In this document: positions 1 to 7,111 of the stretch, in pieces
How positions within the stretch are numbered: the stretch's first letter is position 1
Layout of the letters: each line of letters opens with the position of its first letter
Source: Chitinophaga sp. 180180018-3
GTDB taxonomy: Bacteria; Bacteroidota; Bacteroidia; Chitinophagales; Chitinophagaceae
Length of the DNA: 64,000 nt
NCBI RefSeq assembly: GCF_037893185.1
Contig: NZ_CP140772.1
Coordinates: 2,170,001-2,234,000 of the forward strand
Reading direction: 5' to 3'
Translations under genes and position numbers: made by a program
The notes under the pieces: generated by a model
The model's database searches: none
Told to the model about the DNA's origin: nothing
The model's input: the letters and a program-made list of their open reading frames with translations, nothing else

Positions 1-1044
1 GATTTCAACCCTGAAATATTCGGTATCATCTTTACCCGTACCAAAATTGAGTCGCAGGAGATCGCAGAATCCCTCATCAAGGACGGTTATAATGCAGATG
101 CCCTTCATGGAGATCTGACTCAACAGCAGCGTGATAAAGTAATGAAACGTTTCCGTGAACGTGCGTTACAGGTACTCGTTGCTACGGATGTAGCAGCCCG
201 CGGTATCGACGTGGATAATGTTACTCACGTTATCAACTACGACCTGCCGGATGACGTAGAAAACTACACCCACCGTAGCGGCCGTACAGGAAGGGCTGGT
301 AAATCCGGTACTTCCATCGCTATCATCGGTAACCGGGATATCGGAAAGATCCGCCAGATTGAAAGAGTAATCCAGAAGAAATTTGTGAAAGCAGAAGTAC
401 CAGATGGCTTCGCTGTTTGCGAAAAGCAGCTGTTTGGCCTGGTACATAAGATACATAATGTGTCTGTGAACGAAGAGCAGATCGAACCCTATATGGATCG
501 CATCAACGAAGAGTTTGCAGCCATGACTAAGGAAGAGCTGATCAAACGTTTCGCATCTCTCGAATTCAACCAGTTCCTGGAATATTACCAGGATGCTCCT
601 GATCTGAATGCAAAAGATGAAAGGCGTACATTTGGGGAAGACAGCAAAGGCCCTCGCAGGAGCGACGGCAAGTTTACCCGCCTGTTTATCAATCTTGGTT
701 CTGTAGATGATTTCAATCGCGGTGATATGCTCCGTTACCTGTGCGACAACACCGGTATACGCGGCAATAAGATCGGCCGCATCGACCTGAAGGGTGTTTA
801 TTCTTTCTTTGAGGTGGAGAGCGATGAAGTAGGCAAAGTAACAGAAGCTTTCAAGAAAGTAGAGTACAATGGCCGTAGCGTAAGGATTGAAATGTCGCAG
901 GACAGCGATCGCCGCCCTCGCACAGGTGGAGGTGGTGGTTATGGCGCCCGTAGGGAAGATGGCCCCCGCAAGAGGAGCTGGAATGGTGAAAAACGCGAAT
1001 CCTTTGGAGGAGGAGGCAGACCGCCATTTAAGAAGAAATACTAG
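1..1044 (+). CDS. DEAD-box ATP-dependent RNA helicase, 5'-truncated by window edge
   Basis: The frame is open from base 1, so the start lies upstream of the window. Visible is the second RecA-like domain with motif V (VATDVAARGID, about codon 60) and motif VI (HRSGRTGR), then a linker, then a DbpA-type RNA-binding domain (about codons 222-300) and a tail rich in R, G and K ending RPPFKKKY. The family unwinds short RNA duplexes in the cytoplasm, typically in ribosome assembly or RNA turnover (DeaD/CshA/DbpA group). The last three codons and the TAG stop lie inside a 64-bp palindrome arm. The family is clear; the exact paralogue is not. Confidence 0.93.
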   Translation, partial: DFNPEIFGIIFTRTKIESQEIAESLIKDGYNADALHGDLTQQQRDKVMKRFRERALQVLVATDVAARGIDVDNVTHVINYDLPDDVENYTHRSGRTGRAGKSGTSIAIIGNRDIGKIRQIERVIQKKFVKAEVPDGFAVCEKQLFGLVHKIHNVSVNEEQIEPYMDRINEEFAAMTKEELIKRFASLEFNQFLEYYQDAPDLNAKDERRTFGEDSKGPRRSDGKFTRLFINLGSVDDFNRGDMLRYLCDNTGIRGNKIGRIDLKGVYSFFEVESDEVGKVTEAFKKVEYNGRSVRIEMSQDSDRRPRTGGGGGYGARREDGPRKRSWNGEKRESFGGGGRPPFKKKY

Positions 1045-1179
1045 GAAGAATTAGGATTTGAGAATATAGAATTAAGAAATAGCCCGAAGGCCTTAGCAGA
1101 TAATTATTATCAATCGCTAAGGCCTTCGGGCTATTTCTTAATTCTATATTCTCAAATCCTAATTCTTCCTAGTATTTCT
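1034..1179. repeat. Long perfect palindrome, dispersed hairpin family copy R1
   Basis: Arms 1034-1097 and 1116-1179 are perfect reverse complements (64 bp) around an 18-nt loop. The outer part is A/T-rich (GAAGAATTAGGATTTGAGAA) and the inner part is the core GCCCGAAGGCCTTAGC. The left arm overlaps the last codons and the stop of the helicase; the right arm ends 56 bp before glgB. Transcribed, it would form a very stable hairpin, so it probably ends the helicase transcript. Related copies lie at 14846, 28671, 38760, 43502 and 60935. Confidence 0.93.
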
Positions 1180-1235
1180 CTTTTCCAAAAATTAGACTAT
1201 CTTGTTAATTCAGACACCCAATTCACACGTTATTT

Positions 1236-3173
1236 ATGACCGGAGCTACAAATTACGCTAAACAGATTGTTGAACCGTTTTCCCTATTTTCCTCCAGTGA
1301 TATCACACTGTTCCAGGCCGGGTCACACTATCGCCTATACGAAAAGTTCGGCGCCCACCCTGTGGAAGTGGAAGGCGCGGAGGGTACTTATTTTGCCGTA
1401 TGGGCGCCGGATGCTGCGTTTGTAGCGGTGGTCGGAGGTTTTAATGGGTGGGATCATTACAGCCATACCCTGTTTCCCCGCTGGGACCAGTCGGGTATCT
1501 GGGAGGGCTTTGTACCAGGTGTGAAAGCAGGGGAGATGTATAAGTATTTCATTCGTTCCAACAGCGGAGAGGAGTTACTACGGGGCGATCCATATGCCAA
1601 TTATTGGGAAGTCAGGCCGAAAACAGCGTCGAAGGTATGGTCGCTGGACTATGAATGGGACGATAAGAAATGGATGATGGGACGCAAAGCGCATAATTCG
1701 CTGAGTAGTCCGTTTACCGTTTATGAAGTGCACCTGGGTTCCTGGCGCCGGCCGGACCCCACTGATCATGAGCGGGTTTATTCTTACCAGGAGATAGCCG
1801 AGATGCTGGTGCCTTATGTGAAAGAAATGGGATTCACGCATGTAGAGCTGATGCCGGTGATGGAGCATCCATTCGACGGTTCCTGGGGATATCAGATCAC
1901 CGGATATTTTGCTCCTACTTCCAGGCACGGTACGCCGCAGGATTTCATGGAAATGATAGAAGCGTTTCACCTGGCAGGCATTGGCGTGATCCTGGATTGG
2001 GTACCATCGCATTTTCCGTACGACGGACATGGATTGTATCGTTTCGACGGATCGCATGTGTATGAATATGCGGATATGCGTAAGGGTTATCATCCGGATT
2101 GGAACAGCTATATATTTAACTATGCACGTAATGAAGTAAGGTCTTTTCTGTTGAGTAATGCAGTTTTCTGGCTGGACCGGTTTCATGCCGATGGGCTGCG
2201 GGTGGACGCCATTGCATCGATGATTCATCTGGATTATTCCCGGGAACGCGGAGCATGGGAACCCAATGAACTCGGAGGTAATGAGAACCTGGAGGCTATT
2301 AGTTTCCTGAAAAAACTCAATGAAACAATTTACGCGCTTTTTCCTGACGTGCAAACGATCGCTGAAGATTCTACTGCTCATTACGGTGTGTCCAGGCCCA
2401 CATTTATGGGAGGTTTGGGCTTTGGAATGAAATGGATGATGGGATGGATGAATGATACATTGGACTATTTCAAAAAGGATCCTATACACAGAAAGTGGTA
2501 TCAAAACGATCTGACCTTTAGCATGGTGTATGCCTATGGAGAGAACTATATGCTGCCATTGAGTCACGATGAAGTAGTACATGGCAAATCGCCCATGTTA
2601 TACAAGATGCCGGGCGACGATTGGCAGAAGTTTGCTAACCTGCGGCTGCTGTACAGCTATATGTATACGCATCCGGGAACAAAGTTGCTTTTTATGGGAG
2701 ATGAGTTTGGGCAAACATCGGAGTGGAACTATAAAACGGAGCTCGATTGGCATCTTATGCAATATCCGACTCATCAGGGGATGAAATCATTTGTGAAAGA
2801 CGTCAACCAGCTATACTTTAACTCAAGTGCATTGTACGACTTGCAATTTGATCCGGCAGGATTCGAATGGATTACAGTGAACGATTATGATAACTGTGTG
2901 TTGGCGTATTTGCGAAAGGGCAAAGCGGTTGACGATATGTTGCTGATCGTACTAAATATGACACCCGTAGTACGTGAGAATTACCTGGTTGGGTTACCAG
3001 TGTCTGGCGAATGGGAAGAGGTGTTGAACAGTGATGCCCCGAAGTACTATGGTAGCGGGGTTTTGAATACGGGTGTAATTAAGACAATTAAACAGATTTA
3101 TAACGGAAGAGATCATACACTTTCATTGCGTTTACCTCCATTGGCGGCTACTATATTGAAGAAAAAGCCGTAA
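1236..3173 (+). CDS. glgB: 1,4-alpha-glucan branching enzyme
   Basis: GlgB makes the alpha-1,6 branches of glycogen by cutting and transferring alpha-1,4 chains, in the cytoplasm. The 645-residue protein has an N-terminal CBM48-like domain (about 40-125) and a GH13 barrel. The nucleophile is D324 in DGLRVDAIASM, the acid/base is E377 in TIAEDS, and the transition-state Asp is D445 in LSHDEVVHGK. A C-terminal all-beta domain follows. The length is near that of GlgB proteins lacking the extra N1 domain. No other glycogen gene is adjacent, so it appears to be transcribed alone after the R1 palindrome. ATG start with the family-typical N-terminal region. Confidence 0.95.
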   Translation: MTGATNYAKQIVEPFSLFSSSDITLFQAGSHYRLYEKFGAHPVEVEGAEGTYFAVWAPDAAFVAVVGGFNGWDHYSHTLFPRWDQSGIWEGFVPGVKAGEMYKYFIRSNSGEELLRGDPYANYWEVRPKTASKVWSLDYEWDDKKWMMGRKAHNSLSSPFTVYEVHLGSWRRPDPTDHERVYSYQEIAEMLVPYVKEMGFTHVELMPVMEHPFDGSWGYQITGYFAPTSRHGTPQDFMEMIEAFHLAGIGVILDWVPSHFPYDGHGLYRFDGSHVYEYADMRKGYHPDWNSYIFNYARNEVRSFLLSNAVFWLDRFHADGLRVDAIASMIHLDYSRERGAWEPNELGGNENLEAISFLKKLNETIYALFPDVQTIAEDSTAHYGVSRPTFMGGLGFGMKWMMGWMNDTLDYFKKDPIHRKWYQNDLTFSMVYAYGENYMLPLSHDEVVHGKSPMLYKMPGDDWQKFANLRLLYSYMYTHPGTKLLFMGDEFGQTSEWNYKTELDWHLMQYPTHQGMKSFVKDVNQLYFNSSALYDLQFDPAGFEWITVNDYDNCVLAYLRKGKAVDDMLLIVLNMTPVVRENYLVGLPVSGEWEEVLNSDAPKYYGSGVLNTGVIKTIKQIYNGRDHTLSLRLPPLAATILKKKP

Positions 3174-3470
3174 CATAAAATTAATATCCCGCCTGATAGA
3201 TTGAGTAGAAGGGAAATGGCAGCTATTGTCATCTTCCTAAAAGATTCCATATCAATAAAAAAGATCCGGAGAGCATCTGTCGAAAAAAAATTCTTCCGGA
3301 GTGTTAAACTTTGTTAAAAATTAGCCATCTATAGAAGGGCAGTTCTGGCAGCAATAACGAGAGGATATACTGCGTTAATTTAATACGTCAACTTAACAAG
3401 TCAACTTTTCAACCAGGTCACCTGATCACTAAGTCCATATTTTTATTAATTACAACTAAAACCGATTTTT
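3174..3470. other. Intergenic gap, nothing recognised
   Basis: About 300 bases between glgB and the DUF4382 lipoprotein gene. It is A/T-rich with several homopolymer A runs. I see no convincing hairpin, ORF or consensus -7 box; a promoter for the downstream gene is expected here but could not be placed. Confidence 0.4.
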
Positions 3471-4382
3471 ATGAAACGTTTCCTCCGTAAGCCGGGGCTG
3501 GGTTTAGCGATAGTAGCGTTGTCTGCTATAGCATTAATGGAGTCCTGTTCAAAGGATAATTCGGCCTCTACAGCACCGATTCCGGCTAACCAGCAAAAAG
3601 TAAGTCTTTACCTTGCGGACGATCCCGGTTATTTCGACAAAGTATTACTGGACATCCGTAAAGTGGAAGTTCTGGTAGATACTTGCGGGGATTTAGAAGA
3701 CGTCAACTGGCAAGACAAAGATCGTAGTTTCTGGGATGAAGATCACGACAACGACAGAAAAGCCGCCGGGCAGAACAAATGCCTGCTTTGGGATTCACTG
3801 GATATACATCCGGGTGTTTATGACCTGTTAACCTTGCGTAATGGCGCGGATACCTTACTGGCCGGTGGTAACGTCCACAAAGGTACCATGGAACAAATCC
3901 GCATCACCATTGGCACTAATAACTCATTGGTAAAGAACGGTGTTACTTATCCGCTGAAATCAGTTGCCGGCCAGTCTAAGATTGTTGTGAAAGTTCGTCA
4001 CGAAGAATGGGACGCACTGACAACCAACAATTTCCAATTGTGGCTGGACTTTGATGTAACCCGCTCTATTATCCGGAACTGGAATGGTCAGTTTATTCTC
4101 AGACCTTTCATCAATGTATTCACTGTAATCAAGATGGGTAGTCTTTCCGGTAAAGTAACTCCATGGGATGCTTATCCGGTGCTTTCTATCTACGATAACA
4201 AACAGGATACGCTGTATGCATTGCCCTGGAGAAGCGGAGAATTCAAGGTACGTGGTTTGAAAGTTGGTACCTGGAATGTGTTTGTAAATGCTTCAAATGG
4301 CTTTAAAGACACCACCATTACCGGCGTGAAAATAGAGGCTGGTAAAGACGTGAACCTCGGCGATATCAAATTGCATAAATAA
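3471..4382 (+). CDS. DUF4382 domain lipoprotein
   Basis: This is a 303-residue exported protein of unknown function. The N-terminus has a hydrophobic stretch ending in a lipobox-like ALMESC, so it should be lipidated and sit in the outer or inner membrane. A DUF4382-type domain begins at VSLYLADDPGYFDKVLLDI (about residue 44) and runs to about 215; a carboxypeptidase-regulatory-like beta domain fills the C-terminus (GSLSGKVTPWDAYPVLSIYD). Between about residues 80 and 105 is a striking D/E-rich insert (DEDHDNDRK) flanked by two cysteines, which might bind a divalent cation. It appears monocistronic. Confidence 0.82.
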   Translation: MKRFLRKPGLGLAIVALSAIALMESCSKDNSASTAPIPANQQKVSLYLADDPGYFDKVLLDIRKVEVLVDTCGDLEDVNWQDKDRSFWDEDHDNDRKAAGQNKCLLWDSLDIHPGVYDLLTLRNGADTLLAGGNVHKGTMEQIRITIGTNNSLVKNGVTYPLKSVAGQSKIVVKVRHEEWDALTTNNFQLWLDFDVTRSIIRNWNGQFILRPFINVFTVIKMGSLSGKVTPWDAYPVLSIYDNKQDTLYALPWRSGEFKVRGLKVGTWNVFVNASNGFKDTTITGVKIEAGKDVNLGDIKLHK

Positions 4383-4398
4383 TTTTGTATTAATGTAT

Positions 4399-4437
4399 TA
4401 CGCTGGTTGTTCTGGTTATGCCAGGGCAACCAGCGTA
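4399..4437 (+). terminator. Hairpin after DUF4382 gene, probable terminator
   Basis: Arms TACGCTGGTTG (4399-4409) and CAACCAGCGTA (4427-4437) are perfect 11-bp complements, with a smaller CTGG/CCAG hairpin inside. It starts 17 bases after the stop codon. The downstream T-run is weak, so termination efficiency is uncertain. Confidence 0.6.
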
Positions 4438-4532
4438 GTTGTTTCAGGAAATAGTCAACCTGTATCCCCATCGCATTCATTTTATCACTGATTATATGTG
4501 TGGAATATTTAACTTGTGAAAAAGGACTATCT

Positions 4533-5141
4533 ATGAAAAAACATTGGTACCTCTTTATGATACTACACTGTGCACTTGGTGCCGGTGCAATGGCTCAGGG
4601 GAAAGCCACTAATCAGCGGGATGCACAGCATCGTAAGCAGGGATATTGGGTGGAAACCGTGGGGGAGATAAGAGGGGAGCCGGGTTATACCCAGGAAGGG
4701 GTATATAAGAACGACAGGAAAGAAGGTGTTTGGAAGAAGACTTCCCCCATTGGCACGCTGTTGTCGGAGGAAACTTATAAGCATAATGTGCTGGATGGGC
4801 TTTGTAAATATTATTTCCCCAATGGAAAGCTTAGTGAGGAAGGGAGTTGGCTGGCGACTGAAATACCCGGGGAAAAAGATACCATTATGGTCATAGATCC
4901 TGTTACCAATGTGGAAACACCTACCGTAATTATCAGACTTGGAAATGCTGTACGTAACGGAGTATGGAAGGTGTTTGATGAGGAGACCGGGAAGATGGTG
5001 AAAGAATATTATAAACGAGGCGACCAGGTGACAGCGGAAGAAATAGGAGACAGTACTACCACGGCGGCACCTGCTCCGCCGAAACCTCAGATGCACCTGC
5101 CACATGAGAATGCTGGCAAACAAAAAAAGAGAGGCCAGTAA
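4533..5141 (+). CDS. Secreted MORN-like (YwqK-type) repeat protein
   Basis: The 202-residue product has an N-terminal signal peptide (MKKHWYLFMILHCALGAGAM, cleavage near AMAQ). It then carries MORN/YwqK-like beta units, for example KQGYWVETVG, KEGVWKKTSP, LDGLCKYYFPNGKLSEEGSW and RNGVWKVFDEETGKMVKEYY. Such repeats are common in Bacteroidota exported proteins but have no agreed enzymatic role. A GTG at 4500 in the same frame would add 11 residues before the signal peptide, so I chose the ATG at 4533. The C-terminus is proline- and lysine-rich and disordered. It is followed directly by a good intrinsic terminator. Confidence 0.8.
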   Translation: MKKHWYLFMILHCALGAGAMAQGKATNQRDAQHRKQGYWVETVGEIRGEPGYTQEGVYKNDRKEGVWKKTSPIGTLLSEETYKHNVLDGLCKYYFPNGKLSEEGSWLATEIPGEKDTIMVIDPVTNVETPTVIIRLGNAVRNGVWKVFDEETGKMVKEYYKRGDQVTAEEIGDSTTTAAPAPPKPQMHLPHENAGKQKKRGQ

Positions 5142-5154
5142 AAATGAACAGCTG

Positions 5155-5199
5155 AAAAGCTAAAATGAACAAAATGAATTGTCCATTTTAGCTTTTTTT
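5155..5199 (+). terminator. Intrinsic terminator
   Basis: Stem AAAGCTAAAATG (ending 5167) pairs with CATTTTAGCTTT (from 5184), followed by a T-run. It lies just after the stop of the MORN-like gene. Confidence 0.85.
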
Positions 5200-5283
5200 A
5201 TGTAATTTCATTAGAAGGATGTGACTTTAAGAACCCGAAGTTCACCAGTAATTTTTTATTGCTAATCCTTTTAATTTGTTTGT

Positions 5284-5439
5284 ATGAAAAGCCTAATCAT
5301 CAGCCATAGCGAGCATCCACATGACTTACCCGGTATTGAGTATAGCTCAGATAAGATAGAGCTCCTCTTTAAAGGTGTGTTTATTTTCCTTGTATTTTGT
5401 GCTTTGAGTTCCATCTTTTTCCTGTCTGTTTGGTATTAA
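5284..5439 (+). CDS. Small single-pass membrane protein, 51 residues
   Basis: ATG to TAA gives 51 codons. The first half is polar (MKSLIISHSEHPHDLPGIEY); the second half is one hydrophobic segment (about residues 29-48, FKGVFIFLVFCALSSIFFL) ending in VWY. The layout of soluble head then C-terminal membrane anchor is coherent for a small inner-membrane protein. It follows a strong terminator and would need its own promoter, which I could not place. I do not recognise the family. It could be a chance ORF, but the clean amphipathic split argues for a gene. Confidence 0.5.
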   Translation: MKSLIISHSEHPHDLPGIEYSSDKIELLFKGVFIFLVFCALSSIFFLSVWY

Positions 5440-5855
5440 GCATTGTTATATACTTTCCGTGAAATGGCATGTATATCAACCAGCTATGAAAGCTATTGTA
5501 TAGTTTGTCATATATATTTACCACGTTAGGGATTTTGCATTCAGAAGTTTTTGAAAAACTTATTGTATCTTATATGTGGCTATTGGTACCGTGTTTAATA
5601 GCCCGAAATAGATTTTATCAATCAGTGATAACCTGATATAAGTGGAAGGCTGGATGGATGCCGATGATGATGAAAACCTTATCCGATAACAGTGCCCGTT
5701 TGATGCTAAGAAGGCCATTCGCTTTGTTGACTGCAGACAATTTTCCAGTGTTTATTCATCTCAAATTTCAGTGATCAGTTTTCAGCGTTGTTAGTAACGC
5801 ACTCTCTATCAGCGATTTTTTTAAACCCAAAATAAAACGCGATATAAAAACCAAG
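5440..5855. other. Gene-free stretch
   Basis: About 400 bases with stops in all frames, A/T-rich, with no hairpin or coding remnant that I can name. Together with the broken gene and repeats downstream it forms a 1.6-kb decayed region. Confidence 0.4.
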
Positions 5856-6209
5856 ATGTATGCCATCCTCCTGCTCTTGTTTTTTTCAGTTATTTCTTTA
5901 CAGCATATGAAGGCTGAAAAGAATGTTGCTTACTGATATCGTAGCATTAGTGTTAATTGCTCCAATAACACATCATATAGCTTTACGTTACCGATGTCGG
6001 GGGCTTCTTACTACTCTTTTACAGTTCCGCCGGGAAACAACTCTTTTGGGCCAATAGATGCAGGCACGTATAATATTTACATCAGCAACGGCAGTTCGAA
6101 CACCTATACGTACTATTTGAATGGTAGTTCGCAGACCAGCAGCGGTGGTGCAAGTTTTAATGGCGTGTCTGTGATATTCTTCATTCCTGTAGTTTTTGAA
6201 ATCGATTGA
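5856..6209 (+). pseudogene. Small secreted-protein gene broken by an in-frame TGA
   Basis: An ATG at 5856 opens a signal-peptide-like sequence (MYAILLLLFFSVISLQHMKA) that runs into a TGA at 5934-5936. The same frame continues without another stop for 91 codons to 6209. The downstream part is rich in S, T, N, G and Y, with beta-strand-like repeats (YYSFTVPPGNNSFGPIDAGT, NIYISNGSSNTYTYYLNGSS). Signal peptide and mature part share one frame, so a single nonsense change is the simplest reading. Alternatives are two unrelated short ORFs or a sequencing error. No family recognised. Confidence 0.5.
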
Positions 6210-6739
6210 TAAAAGTTAAATTGTTTTTTTTGTCTCAAATGCTTGCTGTGATTGAGTTTGTGCTGATTCAAGATCGGATATCCGATAAAATAATCTTAAT
6301 CCAATATCAATGCTTCGTTCATTTTGTTCATTCTTCAATTCTGCTGCCGGGATATTTTGAACAATCGAATTAAGCTTCTACTTTTGACTTCTCTAAAGTT
6401 GGCATAGGTTATGAAACCGGCGCCAGATCTCTATCTGAAGTGCCTTTTCTTTTCTCTGTTTTTCTATGAATAAATCAGTTTTACAAGATTAGGTTTTCAA
6501 AAATTTTCGTCCGTTTTAAGTTGATCAATCGATGATGTAGCATTGTTGTGCAAAGATTTGGGCGAAGTTATCAGGTGAATGCGCTGTGGCGCCGGCATAC
6601 CGGCGGAATGGTTGCTGAAGCTTATTTCAGCGGTGGTTGCTGTGTTGTAACAAGCCGGATTTTTCCGCACAATGATGAGAAATTGATTTTCTCTTGCATG
6701 TTTTGTTGAAATGGGGATAGGCGCGAATAGGAAAAATAT
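6210..6739. other. Gene-free stretch, no feature seen
   Basis: A/T-rich, with no coding frame whose composition resembles the neighbours. A 100-codon minus-strand frame overlaps 6497-6799 but has low-complexity composition and spans the start of the degenerate repeats, so I do not call it. Confidence 0.4.
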
Positions 6740-7040
6740 TGGCATAGTGAATATTAACGGGAAGAACATTGACTTGCGTGAGGGGAGATTACTTTTCACC
6801 GTTTACAGAACGGATATAGCGCCATGGAAGTAAGTAGCTGGCATAATAAATATTGCCGGAAGGAGTATTGGTTGGTGCGGCGGGAGGCTACTTTTCAACG
6901 TTTGCAGAACAGATATAACATCATGGAAAACCAGTTTGCCTGTTAATAATAGCAATAATGAATATTGACGATAAAAGCATTAGTTAGCGTACAGCCGAAA
7001 GCTGATTGGATAGTATTGCGGAAATTTCAATTGATTTCAG
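6740..7040. repeat. Degenerate tandem repeat, ~100-bp unit, about three copies
   Basis: Unit A (6740-6838) and unit B (6839-6940) align along their length: TGGCATAGTGAATATT against TGGCATAATAAATATT, then GATTACTTTTCACCGTTTAC against GCTACTTTTCAACGTTTGC, then GCGCCATGGAAG against ATCATGGAAA. A third, more diverged unit begins near 6951 (AGCAATAATGAATATTGACG). No frame stays open through all units, so this looks like non-coding or decayed sequence rather than a repeat protein. Confidence 0.65.
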
Positions 7041-7062
7041 AGAAGATAAATATAGCTGGCAA

Positions 7063-7111
7063 TAATTAAATACGATCGCCTGCCCGGAGAGGCAGGCGAT
7101 CAGCGTTTAAT
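7063..7111 (-). terminator. Terminator hairpin of the GH31 gene
   Basis: GATCGCCTGCC (7074-7084) pairs with GGCAGGCGATC (7091-7101) around a 6-nt loop, and flanking AATTAAA/TTTAATT extends the stem with a bulge. It lies immediately after the minus-strand GH31 stop. Confidence 0.8.

Noticed and set aside
1034..1179. Palindrome R1 as an insertion-sequence end or MITE with target-site duplication
   Set aside because: I could not find flanking direct duplications at R1 or the other copies, and the arms extend into coding ends, so a MITE label is not supported by this sequence alone.
1578..2582. 334-codon open frame on the minus strand
   Set aside because: It lies wholly within glgB, which has all catalytic motifs; the antisense frame has no recognisable domain and is a by-product of codon bias.
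6497..6799. 100-codon minus-strand frame in the decayed region
   Set aside because: Low-complexity, overlaps the degenerate tandem repeats and shows no conserved pattern; the region looks non-coding.
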